Source: Onchocerca lupi (taxonomy: Eukaryota > Nematoda > Chromadorea > Rhabditida > Onchocercidae). From it: DNA of 64,000 nt. Below, piece after piece: positions 52,048 to 64,000 of this stretch. The translations under genes were made by a program, and so were the position numbers. Location: NCBI GenBank assembly GCA_028564675.1, contig JAOVVO010000099.1, forward strand, positions 104,773-168,772, read 5' to 3'. A model generated the notes under the pieces. It was not told the origin of the DNA and did not search any database. It worked only from the letters and a program-made list of their open reading frames with translations. Positions within the stretch are counted from its first letter, which is position 1. The number at the start of each line of letters is the position of its first letter.

Positions 52048-55000
52048 ATGGGTGGTGGTCGTCGACGTCGTATTGAACGGTCTTCTAGTAGTATTGATCG
52101 TCGTTACAAACGGCCACGTAACAGCTCGGAACGACATCGGCGGAATGAATCACGCAATCGACGTGCCCGTAGACGATCGTGGAATAAAAAAAATTCGGAT
52201 CATTTTGTAAGTTCGCTTTTTCTTTTTTTTTTAGAAATATACGAAGATTTCAGGCATATTGATTCAGCACCGTAATTTATAGAAATCATCCAGCAAAAGC
52301 TTGTACAGTCTCTCCGGAAACTATTTGCATACTGACAGCATTTTCAAATATCGATTCAGAAAGAATGATAAAGTTCAGCAAACTGACCTTTATTTTTCAT
52401 TTCAGTACACTATTAAAGAGAGTATATTTCAGTACCCTAATTTTTACGTTTTAGTATATTGTGATATACGTTTAAGATTCTAGAAAATTTATTCTTATCG
52501 AACGACGACTAACTGACTAGTCGAAAGAGTTTTTTTCCACACGATATTAGGATGCACTTGTTGAGTTTTTTCTTTTTTTTTTCTGTATTTTTCTGTTTGT
52601 ACTGGAAGACTTTTTTTACGATGGGTAAGACGAAGAAAAAAATGGTTGTGGCATGAATCAAATTATAGGGGTAATTTTGATTTCAAATATAGTACTTCAA
52701 AGTATACATCATTTGTCTCGATATTCTTGTTCGGGAAATTAAGATACTGTAGTTCTAGCAATATTCGATAAGTTCAATTTGAAATGAAACAGCATACATT
52801 AAGGTTGTAACAAATTACCATTTTGGCAGATTCAATCATATGTTAAATGAGTTGTGACTGTTGAGATTTATTCGGTAGGACACTGTATCTTTAATCAGAA
52901 GATTTTTGCTACTGTTACACATTAAACAGCGAAAATCATCTGATTTTAAGCAAGACTATTAAAAAAATTTACAGTTACAACGAAGAAAAAATAATAATGG
53001 TCTACATAATTTGTGTCAAATAATTCCTTTTCGGTGAATGATATTGTTGATTTTCAATGGTGGTCGTAGTGATGACATTAAAATAGAACAATGAAATTTC
53101 ACTGAAAATTACCGTATTTTATATCATGTGATAAAAATTACACGTATTTTATATTATGTGACAACAATATTTTACAAAAAGAGAGACGATGACGAGCAGC
53201 GTTTAATAGAGTTAGTTCTCCTCTACTTTTAAATGTCGGGGAAATTTCTTTTAATTCGATTTAATTTAAGTTCTTACCGAAGACAGTTTTCCGATCTGTA
53301 CTTCGTAACCTTTTTTTTTTTTTCAATTTTAAATTCTGGGGAAGACATTCCTTTACACTTCCATTTCTAGAGTTTTAAACATTCAATTCACCACATTATT
53401 TTTAAATCTCAATATTACGTCATTTAAGATATTCCATTGAATTGTTTTCCTGAACTCAAGTAACATTTATATCATAAAAAATGAACAACGCAATTTGAGA
53501 TACCTTTCGATATGCGATAGCGTATTTTAGAGTAGGAAAAATTTTTTTGTTACCAAGCTGTTAGTAGGGCAGATAGGACGTAAAGAACGTGATTGTATTA
53601 TATTTGCTAAATTTAGTATGATTTGTTATATCTGTAAAAACGAATACTTTAGTTGTGAAAGGAGTTCTTATTAAAAAATGCAATTTACAATAAATTAGCT
53701 GAAATTTAACAGAATAATTGAATAGTTTCTTCCCCAGGTAACTATTAACTATTACTTTATAATTTTTGTTTTAAAGAACTACAAATAATCGATGTTGCGA
53801 TCAAATAAACATTTTTTTTCCATTACAAATACATATACTAGGTAATGTTTCAATTGTTTTGATTATCAGAAAGGGCAGTAATTCCATTCCCACAGAATTT
53901 CTGCACAATATCCTGTGAGGCAGATGAAGAGAAAGATATAAAGAACTTGTTGCAAATGACAAATTTGTTGTCATTATTTGTTCTGTAAATCATTAGTTTT
54001 CTATTAACTTTCTCAACTAATCAACCTAAAATTATTAGCGTTTAAAATATTCGGTTAGATATGACAAATTCATGATGTAAAATACCGTAGTCGATACAAC
54101 TCGATATTTCTGTAAAGTAATACGCGTATTTCACGTGATGAATCGGAAAGCCACTAAAGTAAGGTGCTTTCTGATTCACCATGTGAAATACGGGTATCAC
54201 TTTTCTGAAAAAATTTTTTGGTTGATTGGTTGCATTTTTTTATCGAAATTCATCTCACCAAGTACAACAACTTATAATGTGGTGGTTGAATTAAAATAAA
54301 TGATTGAAAAATGTTGGCAACTGTATTTCTTTCAAAAAACTTATTTTTTATACTTTCTAATGTTATTCTTATATTATCGGCCGATAGTATATGAGGTTGA
54401 ATGTTTTAACAAGTTTCAGTATTCTGGATTTTTATTAAAAAAAGAAAATTACAAATTAAAAAAAGACTTAAATAATGCTTTCTTCTTCAGGACTAACTAT
54501 TTAATAGTTCCATTTGATTTAGTTCAAATAATGACTTGGAGAAAATATTTGATGAAAATGAATTCAGTTAGCGATTCATTTGTAATTAATGAAAGATAGA
54601 ACTAGGTAATATCTTAAACTGTTAGCCATCAAACTAAATAGAAACGTATGATAGTCAATTTTAGGGTATTTATAAAAAAGTAATAATAAATGAAAAAAAA
54701 AAACATTTTTATTTTACATGTCTGTTTTAGTGGCCATGATTTTTTTTTCGGGAGCAGATTGCTCCAGTCAATTAACTGAGGTGAAAAATTAAGAAATGTA
54801 AAAATCGTCTTTCCATATTTTTTTAGCGTTTTAATTTATCCATACATGAAATACATAACTATTAACGTCAGAAAAACTACTATGTCAGAAAAGCAATATA
54901 TAAATTTAATGTATGCATTTACATTTATATTAAACTTCAAGACAGAGATTTTTAATAATCGAGTGATGAGCAAATATTATTTGGAGTTTTGTGGTAATTG

Positions 55001-55474
55001 AAGTGCAGGTGAAGAATTAAGCTGAGTTTTTTTTTTTTTTTCTAGCATAACCGGGGAAGTTGCCATCGTTAGAAGCGTGGAACTGACATTTCCTTAAAAA
55101 TTTTGATCTCAAAGTTAGTTTAATATTTCAGTTAAATTTTTTTTTAACGAGTAATTCATTCACCACTATCGTTAAATGTTTATTTCCGCTGTTGAAATTC
55201 GTAGTGTTATGATGAAAAACTCATATATCACCTCATCTTCGTGTATATATTTGCTTTATTTACGATGCCGATTATTATGGGAGCATATTTGTCAGTAATT
55301 GAGATAATCATTATTAGAAATAACTTAGAGAATATCGCATAATGTATTTTGCTATCATTTAACTTAGATTCTTAAAAGTCAAGTTTCTTGGGATATTTTT
55401 TATGGCTGAGCAAATACCCAATCTAGAATAAGTATAGAATTTGGCTTTTTTTAACAACACGGCGAATGATGACC

Positions 55475-55518
<44 letters not shown>

Positions 55519-58500
55519 GTCATCGAAAGAAAGGCCTGAATTTGAAAGAAAGGTCTTAAAACTTTTGAATTTCTGGACGTTATAAGATTTTCCAAAAATT
55601 TATAAATTTTTGATTTCGAGGATAGGAAACGATTGAGTTTATAAAGAAAAACTTCATTTTAAAAATGACAGTGTAATTTTGATCGCGTATAATTAACTAT
55701 TTATTGAAATAGAATAATGGTAATATCTTAATTCCATCCGATTTTCATTTTTGTTCAGCTTCAACACAACTAAAATGTTTGACTTTTATTTTCATACTGT
55801 ATAATATTCAATTACTGAAAGCCATTATTACATGAGATATTATTTGTTTATTTTATTATTATGCTATTATTTGTGAAATGAAAAAACATATAACGAACAT
55901 GTGACGTGTGAATATTTTAAATCAGCAAAGTATTTTATGGCAAGGCAATTTTTTGACTTTCAAAGCTTTTTTTCAGATGCTTTGCATACTTTTGTTTGAT
56001 ATTATCTGAAAATTCAAGCGGCTTACCTCAAACTACAGCATTAGTAGTAATTGAGTATTTTGTCTTTATTTCAATGACTAGGCAAATAGATATACTTAAC
56101 TTCTTTTTTTTTCTGTTAGCATAGTCTTCCTTTTTAGTCTTTTGCACATTTTGCAAATCCTTTTTTTTTTCTTTGATGCTGCTGTTGCTTTCTAACAGTT
56201 CAGAGTAATGCTAATTAATATAGAAATTTTATGAAGAAAGATATAAAAGATCTTTTTTGTTTTACTTTTGAATGAGTTGTTTTGTAACAATTTTTTCATT
56301 ATCAATTTTCTTGATTTTTGTTTTGGCGAGAAAAAGCGAGAAGGATAAGGAGAAAGAAAGAATGTTTGTGTCTGAAAAGATTTAGAGGAAAAAAGATCAT
56401 TAGATAAAGCAAATAACACGTAAGCTATGAGATTAAAAGGGATTAAATAAGACGCGGTAACATTTCATAAGATATATTGCTTAATTTTATTATTAAATGT
56501 TCTGAATTTGTTGATGATACGAAGACATTTCAAATGCAAGTTTTCAGTTATAAAAGCCTGTTGAAAAATACTGATGATATTATCTATCGACCCTTATCTT
56601 TCATCTTTTTTGCACTTAACTAAAAATTATAGGAAAATAAGTTACAATTAAAACTTATATGTTTTACGTCAAATTTTTAGTATTTATTTATATTACTGTT
56701 TGATTTTATCAATACTTCTAACGTGACTTTGTTTCTTTTATTTATTGAAATATTCTACCTGTTTATTTTCCATCATTTTTATTCTCAACGCTTAATCTCG
56801 ATTTTTTATAATTTGTTGTAAGGTCACGTCGGGGAATATTTACTAAATATATAAATGACATGGTATAATATGAACTCTTGTACAAATCTTTGAAAAGTTT
56901 TGAGCTATAGTTGGGAGAAAGAGAGAAAAGAAAAAAAAAATTAGAAAGTTGTGTTTTAGCTAGGTAGATGGAACGCAGAAGGTGATAATCTCAGAAAATG
57001 GTATTATGCATATGGTATCTCAGAAGATGTATGCTTTCTTGGAATTTGAACTGAAGTGAAATTGAATTCGAAGAAGAGAACGAAACTAATAGAAAGTAAA
57101 GATTATCATCAGCTTCGGCGCGTTCGGGATGTTCGAGGTAGTGAGATGGAGAAGAGGGAGAAGAATAAGTGTGATACACAACAGATCGTTGAGGAAAAAG
57201 CAACAAATAGGCTGAGCATCTACCAGCGTACATTATCATCATATCCCCGTAAGCGTTATGCAGTTAGCAGCATTAAGCAGCAGCCGTCCATCATCGTTAT
57301 CCGGAGCTTTACCAGAATTTCGAACGTTAAAAGTTAGGAAGCTGAGAGAAACGCGGCTGTCATATTCGATGAGGACTTCTCTTTATTCTTGATTCGAAGC
57401 AACAATTTCCCTAAGCAACAGCAACAGCAATTGTAGATGCAGCAGCAATTTCATTCTTCGTGTTTCTTTGCTTGCGAACTAAACTCATCAATGTACCGAC
57501 CAATCAACAAACTGAACTGCTGACTGCTTATTCTTTGTTTTACATTATCATCTTTGAAATCAACTCTTATTGCTGGTATATTTTTATTTGAATCACTTTG
57601 CGGTATTAGACACTGTGTGCTGCTGCTCTGATTTTACACGGTGTAACTATTGGTACTTTCATTATTATCCTACTGTCTTGAACGTACTATCATTCGTAAT
57701 TCGATTTATGGCAAATTGGAATGAATCACGTCATGGAACAGATTAATTCTGGATAGTTGTCAAGTGAAAAATTTGTACTCTGGCGTTGTTATTGCTGCTG
57801 TCGTTATTGTAGTGGTGGTGGTGGTGGCGGCGCGGCGGTGGCGGTGGCAACAGCGATAGCGGTAATAGTGGTGGTTTTACCCTTAAACAGCCAATATTTC
57901 ATCCTTTCAGCTTTTGCCCCCGTTGACCCCTTCCAAGTGGGTCCAAACACCACCACCAAATTCACCGACAGTAACCGCCGTGCTTCCGCAATATCCGTTG
58001 AATGGCTTTTCTCGGTTGCCGCTAACTCAGTTTAAGCAACCGATTAATCAAACGAAATCGAAATTTGGAGAGTTATTCAATTCGTTTAACTTATCAGTTC
58101 ATAGCCCTGTAACTAAGCATTATTATTCTCATCGGATTCCGCAGCACGCAACCTTGGTACCGTCACCAGTTCATCACCAGTCTTCACTTCATACTTCCAT
58201 TTTATCCTCAACATCCATATCTCCATCATTACGCTCGACTCCATCTCCACATCCATCTTGTGTTACCAGCAGACAGTTGTTTAGACCATCGGAAGAATAC
58301 CGCATAAAAATGCCACGCCGTGGTTTTGATACCATAAGGCGAATACCGATTGTGGTGATTCCACGAAAGAGGAAATACAAAAATTACATATCTAGAAGAC
58401 GTAACACCCAACTTATTGCTAGTCTGCGCCGCTGTTTCTCTGATCCAGTATTATATCGAAGTTACAATCATTGGGAAGGCTTAACAAAGCCATTTTCTCC

Positions 58501-61500
58501 GAAAAACGTATCATCATCGTCATCATCATCATCATCATCATCATCATTTGCACCTTCTAACCATGCAGCACCTATTGCTGCAGTTTCTGAAGCAACTTCC
58601 GTTGATGATGCAACGATGAAGGTTGAAATTAGAGCTAGGAAGGAATCTGCTTTATTAGCATCGAAAAAATCAAAACCGAAAGAAGAAGGAATAATTTCTA
58701 GAGAAGTGACAAAATCAGTAATTCAAAAAGATCAAAGTGAAAAGATGAGAAGTAAAGGTAATGGGAAATTACCAAATGCTTTTGATTACGAAATTAACAA
58801 AATTGAGATAGCTGCTAATTATTCGGATGACGTTAACTTAGATGTGAACGAAGAAAGAGAAGGTCTAACGGAAGTTACCTTACGTGCTCCTACTCCTCCA
58901 ACGACCTCTAGAATCCGACCCCGTAATATAGCTTCTCGTAATGTTATGTTATCCAAAACAACTACCATCGAAACACCATTCATTAAGCGATGTTTCTTAG
59001 ATTCTGCAAAATATCAAGAGGGTAGTGGTAGTAATCGGAAGGATTATCATCGGGAATATGTCAATTTACCATCAGGAAGCAATAATTTAGATGAAAGAGA
59101 AGAAGAACGAACAGCAGAACAAAAGGCTCAGAATACGGTTACAGCTGTTACAGCTGCTTTTTCAACCCTGACACTTGTACCTCAGCAAACTGAGCACGAA
59201 CGAGAAGCTGCTGCTGAATACGCAAACAATGCAGGTGATGTAACTGTTATTGGAGCAAGAGGTGCAGAATTAGTTAAAGCAACGGATGAAATTATGATAA
59301 AAAGTGGTGCTGATGAAACCGAGAAGCCAGCTGTATCAGTACCACAACAAATGCCAAATCTAAATCCAGTAAATAATAATAATAATAGTAATATCAGTAT
59401 TGGTAATGACACCAGACAGCGAAAATCCCGAAAAGTAATACCACAATCTTCCGTAATTTCCCTGGTACCACCGCCATCCACTCGAAAACCAAAACCACCA
59501 CTCAAAGTATTTTCCCATAATTCCTTGCTCGCATCCCTTCAACTACCACCATCTGTTAGTGCAAAAGTGGATCGAATTATTGCGAATGCTGAGCGGAAAG
59601 AAAAAGAACGGCGTTCCAATCATGCTGCTGTCAATTCGGTATCATTTTCCTTGATACAGAGAAACAGTCATTGGTGGGCCAATATGCATCATTCCGTTCT
59701 GGTACCTTTGGAACATCCGCAGTGCTTTAAAATCAATTTCCGATATATATATTCTTATTTAAAAAAAGTATTCACTGCATGTTGAGAGTGTTTCAAAAGG
59801 TCTCTGACGTTAACAACTAGAAAATCATTTCTTAAAATGTTATCTAAGTAGGTATAGAAGCCTAAGGAAGAACTGCCAAAATCACCAGTGTTTTCTTTTT
59901 GAAGAAAAATAGAGAAAGATAAAGAAAGATTGTTCGTTTCGTTAGGTTAAGATATGAATTCTTTGATTAATTCTCTAATCAGCTTTTTATTTGAATCAAA
60001 TGATTGTTGCTTATGCACGATTTAGCTATCCGTGTTCTGGTTCCTTGCTTAGTGTTCATTACTAGCCCTGAATATGAAGCAAATCATCTTATCCGTTAAT
60101 GTGAATCAAACAAAATGCCTTCAAGACCATTAGAATGTTATGAAAGGAAATTTTCGCTGTCCTTAAACATATGTCATAACTAATTACATTATCAAATAAA
60201 ACTTTTGCATCCTTAGTTTTCATAAGGCAATATGGCATCATCAAATTCGATGTATGAAGTATTGGAATTTGTTTCAAAATCAAATTATTTAGCTTATATA
60301 TATATATATATATTTTTCGTCCCCTAACTGTACATTTCAAACTAGTTTTCACTGCTAACTAAGGATCTTTTTTATGATATTTCTGGAATAAAAAGGGTGA
60401 AAGGTATAATGAAGTTGACTTTTCATTTTCATTCTAATAATCGTATGACTTTCTAGCTCTAATATCGCATATTTTTTGATAAAGATCGTTTTGAATAAAA
60501 CTATTTTTGTTGCTTGCGTACTCGATTTCGAGCCATCAGATTGAATGATTCAGTATGGATCGGTTTGGTTAGAATAACCCTGTCTAAATATTTGACTTTG
60601 ATAATTTTGACTTTTTCTCTTGACTTAGTTGAAGCTGCTCCAGAACTCCGTAGTCATTCATTTGTCGCAGTGGAGTCGTAAGGTTAGATGAGTTTTTGGA
60701 AAGAATCAAGATTGATTAAATACGATATTTTCCAATGTATTTTTGGTTGTATTCTTTCCATCGATTTCGCTTTGAATTGTTTTCGGTATATTTTGACAAG
60801 CGGAAATCAAATTTTTGTTGATTAATTTGGGAATAATGGGATGTTCTGAATTTGTCTTGCAAATTTTTTTTGCAACCTTTCAGATATGAAAATAGGTCCC
60901 TAACTTTCTGGTCACTGAATAATTTTCCTAAAACAACGGTAGTAATTTTTCTTAAAACAATGGAAATGAAGGACAGAGATTGCAAGAAGCAACTTATTCT
61001 TAATGTTTTATCGTTTTTAGATCATTAAAATACAGTTATTGGATAAAGAATTAAACTGTATAGGCTAATAATTAAATTAAATCTGTATGTAATGCTTTCA
61101 CGATCTCCCAACATTTTAGAGTGATCGTTCTGATCGTCTACAACCGGCATCCTCATCGAAATCACATGTAACCGGAGCCGGACAAACACCATCAAGCTCT
61201 GTTGCGCCTTCGGTAGCACGGCCCGTCGTACAAGATGACCATGATGGGCATCTTATTTATCAGGATGGTGATATTATTCAAGGAAAATGTACGTTATTGA
61301 TTTTTAAAATAATGTTTTCATGATCAAATCTTATGCTTTCAAGATTTTATGTAACTTTGTTGAACTATCGAAATATGAATAAATTTTCATCAATTTTCTT
61401 AAGAGAAATGTCTTTTTTCATTAAAAAAATAAAAAAAATCCAAGTCCAAGTATACATTCGGCAAAATTGTGTAATTGTTCATCAGTTTACAAGTACAGAC

Positions 61501-63632
61501 TCCCAAAATTCATCTTGAATTCGCCTCAGTCATTCCTAATTACGTTGATCTTTTATTTTCATTTCCTATTTCCATTCCTCACTTCTCGTTCTTCTATTAA
61601 CTCTTTTCAGTTTAATTCTTATTTGAGAATAGTTTTTATTCACTCTTGAGTTCTCCTCTGTTAATTTCATACTTCATTTCTTCCAATTTATCGAAAAAAA
61701 AAAACATTGGGTTATTTTCTTACTTTTATTTTTCAGATGAAATAGTACGTACATTAGGTGAAGGAACTTTCGGTAAAGTGGTGCAGGTTAAGGATGATAC
61801 TAAGGGCGGTCGACAATTTGCATTAAAAGTTATCAAAAATGTAAGCAAATATCGGGAAGCTGCACGTCTTGAGATTAATGTATTAAACAAATTACAAGAG
61901 AAAGATCCGAATGGAAAATTGTAAGTAATAATTTTTTCCTTCATTATTTATTTATATGCATTATATATATAATTTATATAATGTGAAACTGAAAAATTCC
62001 ACATTTTTTCATTTTTCCAGTTTGGTAATACAACTGCTTGATAATTTTGATTATCATGGACATGTATGCTTATTGTTCGAGTTACTTGGCCTTAGCGTTT
62101 TTGATTTCATGGTAAGTCAAAAGTATGTTCGGACATCATAATTATTTTGATGTTATAAAAGAATATAGATGATTAAATCTTTGCATATCTTACTGTGTGT
62201 TACATTGATTTGTGTGGTGCGATAACCGTTTTAAGACTTGAATTGAACAGAAAACTCTTATTTTTCTTCTATTTTAATTTTCCAAATTATGGTGATTAGT
62301 TTTCTATAATTTCCCGAATTTGAATCTAATCATAAATCGTAATCATAATAATTGTTTTATAGAAAGCGAATAATTACCAAGCTTATCCAATGGAGCAAGC
62401 GCGGTACATAGCTTATCAGTTATGTTATGCGGTAAAATTTATGCATGATAATCGTTTAACGCATACCGATCTCAAGCCCGAAAATATTTTGTTCCTAAAT
62501 AGTAGCTACAGGTTCTATTTTTTAAATTCATTCTGTTAAATTTCATGTAAGCGAAATTGACTGAAAAGTTACTTATTAAATAATATTGGCTATTTATCAG
62601 CGATGCATTAGAATAACTGAAATGACATATTTAAAACTACTAAGAAATTTGTTTTTAAAAGGTTTTACAATAGATCGCAATAATTAAACTCAATTATGGA
62701 AAAAAAAAGGGGCAAAGAAAAGGAGTAAAGAGATTTTTTTTCTTCAAATTTTCAAAATTATCCCACATTTTTAATAACCAGAGGATTATAAAACGCTATC
62801 ATTTCCGTCCAAAGCAGAATATATTAGTTCAAACTAAAAAGTATTAGTATTATCTTTATTACTATTTAATGTTGCCTGACCATTATTACGAAAAGTGCAA
62901 GTAGCTTATCTTTGTTGATGAATCTCATGTCAGAACTAAACATTGATTTTTCAGACTAAGATTAATTATCAGGTTTCATTACGTTAAATTACATAAAATT
63001 GCATAGAAATATAAGAAATTGATAATTATGTGTAAAATTTGAAAAGAAAAATTAAGAAATTAACTAATATGTTGAAGAAAGAAATACTCGTCTAGGATTA
63101 TCGAAAGACGTACGCATAACATGTACAACATATAAACACTAATTAAGTTATTGTTAAGTTTCTTTTTCAAAATGGATTCAATTGAATTGTTATAATATAG
63201 AAAGTAGAGAATTTATTAACATTATTTTTATTTCTCATTCTTTACTGAGTTAAATAGTATTTTTGCGCTTAGATCACGAATTATTCACTTTTGACAGTAT
63301 AATTACAATGATTTTTTTGGAAATATCTGTCTCCCAGCTTGTGTGTACTGTATTTATCGTTTCAATTTGTAGGAAACTGAATAGTTGCATTCCGATCGAT
63401 TTTCTTTTCCCTGTTTGAACAGTAATACTTTCTTTCAACAAAGAACTTTTTTCTAGTATTGCTTCTTTTTATCTTTTTAGAATAGTCGAGGATGGAAAGA
63501 AAAAGAGGCCTTTACGGATAATCGATGATGCACGCGTACGATTAATTGATCTCGGCTCAGCAACATTCGATCATGAACATCATTCGACAATTGTTTCAAC
63601 AAGGCACTATCGAGCGCCTGAAGTTATTCTAG
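52048..63632 (+). CDS. LAMMER/CLK-family dual-specificity kinase, 3' partial
   Basis: CDC2-like kinase expected to phosphorylate SR splicing factors in the nucleus; probable orthologue of C. elegans madd-3 and Drosophila Doa. Short-form exons: 52048-52206 (MGGGRRRRIERSSSSIDRRY and more Arg/Ser/Asn-rich sequence), 61120-61288, 61737-61920, 62021-62111, 62363-62511, 63481-63632; phases agree. Kinase elements: YEIVRTLGEGTFGKVVQV, Lys in FALKVIKN, YHGHVCLLFELLGLSVFDFM, HTDLKPENILF, and the CLK-specific run RPLRIIDDARVRLIDLGSAT then FDHEHHSTIVSTRHYRAPEV. The DFG motif reads DLG. The last exon ends in phase 1, and the C-lobe with the EHLAMMERILG signature lies beyond the window. The first intron is 8.9 kb and encloses the alternative exon at 58310-59638. 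Confidence 0.9.
54107..54210. repeat. Long imperfect inverted repeat (about 47-bp arms)
   Basis: Left arm core gtaatacgcgtatttcacgt (54117 on) through gaaagc at 54151 pairs with the right arm from gctttctgattcacc (54166) to gggtatcac (54200), with only a few mismatches. Pairing continues outward with tttctgtaaag against cttttctgaaa. The loop is about 14 nt. Resembles a small MITE-like or hairpin-forming element. Confidence 0.85.
55477..55516. repeat. (TA)n microsatellite
   Basis: About 40 bp of alternating AT flanked by caatt and aattg, making the whole segment palindromic. Confidence 0.92.
57001..57910 (+). promoter_or_regulatory. Probable promoter / 5' leader of the long CLK isoform
   Basis: G+C is higher than in the surrounding intron. 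CAG/CAA-rich stretches (57410-57450), a GTGGTGGTGG-type run (57811-57845) and a TTTCAG acceptor at 57905-57910 are present. An open frame from about 57,056 to a possible phase-0 donor at 57326 (AAC|GTTAAA) would join in frame to an exon starting at 57911, so it may be an upstream coding exon, but it has no ATG before about 57,146. Otherwise this is 5' UTR. Confidence 0.4.
58310..59638 (+). CDS. Alternative N-terminal exon of the CLK kinase (long isoform)
   Basis: A 1.9-kb open frame runs from a stop at 57884 to TGA at 59783-59785, by far the longest in the window. The first in-frame ATG is at 58310 (AAAAATGCC); an acceptor at 57910 could instead make it an internal exon with 575 codons before the donor. 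A donor at 59639 (AATTCG|GTATCA) is in phase 0, and the CLK exon at 61120 opens in phase 0, so NHAAVNS joins to SDRSDRLQPASS in frame. Content: basic segments (PRKRKYKNYISRRR), RRCFSDPVLYRSYNHWEG, a poly-Ser tract from TCA repeats (about 58,510-58,548), charged low-complexity sequence, PPPSTRKPKPPLK and a helix KEKERR. No known domain. Drosophila Doa makes long and short forms from alternative promoters, a precedent. It could also be a separate gene. Confidence 0.6.
59639..61119. other. Intron of the CLK gene between the alternative exon and the shared exon
   Basis: If the donor at 59639 is not used, the frame adds 48 residues to the stop at 59785. The remainder is AT-rich with a (TA) run at about 60,295-60,312 and no coding character. 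Confidence 0.5.
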
Positions 63633-64000
63633 GTTTTAGCTTTTCTTCTTACTATCGCAGATTGCATTTTGTGCTTGCCAATTATCGCCAATAAAACTTG
63701 ACAAATGTACAGTGCTGAATGGGGAGGCAGTTAGACATAGTACAGATACCTAATACTTCAGATTTCCATATAATTACTGAAAATTACAAGCTAACTGCTA
63801 TTTTAATTCAACTTAGTTTATTGTAATCATTTGTATCTGATTCCTCTATTTTCTTCATTCTGAGAATCAGTTGTAAAGGAATTTCTGGAATGTCAATAGA
63901 TGAGCCAGTAATTCCCACTGATCCATTTATAGTTTCCAATAATAATGTTTCATTAAATTTGGACGTTAAACCGAATACAGAACGTTGTTTTATATATATA
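63633..64000 (+). other. CLK intron running off the window
   Basis: Begins with GTTTTA after the exon ending at 63632. No LGWSQP-type continuation, which should follow in CLK kinases, is seen before the end of the window, so the next exon is outside. Confidence 0.65.

Larger units (their letters stand above)
52207..57000. other. First intron of the CLK gene, left part
   Basis: AT-rich non-coding sequence. It holds an imperfect 104-bp hairpin (54107-54210), related ACGTATTTTATxxCATGTGA direct repeats near 53,110-53,161, and a (TA)n run (55477-55516). The open frame 54300-54599 has no coding character. Confidence 0.55.

Noticed and set aside
54300..54599. 99-codon ORF in the CLK intron
   Set aside because: Hydrophobic and Lys/Phe rich with no motif; lies in AT-rich intron sequence.
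59182..59505. 107-codon minus-strand ORF
   Set aside because: Shadow of the long plus-strand coding exon; its Leu/Ile run is the complement of Asn-coding AAT repeats.

Overview
The window looks like nuclear DNA of a parasitic nematode, most likely a filarial worm. It is very AT-rich and full of T and A runs. Genes are split into short exons with GT-AG introns and TTTTCAG-type acceptors, and the introns (often 200-1200 bp) are much longer than in Caenorhabditis. One gene encodes a nematode-type FLP-19 neuropeptide precursor. No species call is possible by eye. Gene models were built by hand from splice sites, reading phase and recalled protein families; no alignment or transcript data were available.

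Layout: (1) 1-8.8 kb: no gene recognised; probably 5' flank or first intron of the next gene. (2) 8.8-21.1 kb, plus strand: an abl-1 orthologue (SH3, SH2, tyrosine kinase, proline/basic tail, C-terminal F-actin-binding domain) in 19 exons, first coding exon(s) not found, with a possible alternative 3' end lacking the actin-binding domain. (3) 23.8-24.9 kb, minus strand: a three-exon flp-19 gene, absent as a whole from any single long ORF. (4) 25-39 kb: AT-rich gene desert with small tandem repeats. (5) 39.0-41.8 kb: a decayed BEL/Pao LTR retrotransposon with two diverged LTRs and a broken pol. (6) 44.1-49.8 kb, plus strand: an 11-exon SLC16/monocarboxylate-transporter-like gene, complete at 562 codons. 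(7) 52.0 kb to beyond the right edge, plus strand: a LAMMER/CLK dual-specificity kinase whose short RS-like first exon is separated by 8.9 kb from the kinase exons; a ~440-575-codon open exon in that gap ends in a phase-0 donor compatible with the same downstream exon, so it is probably an alternative N-terminus.

The genes do not form an obvious pathway. abl-1 and flp-19 are also neighbours in C. elegans as I recall (M79.1 and M79.4, chromosome X), and the LAMMER kinase madd-3 is also X-linked there, so the window probably preserves an old X-linked block.
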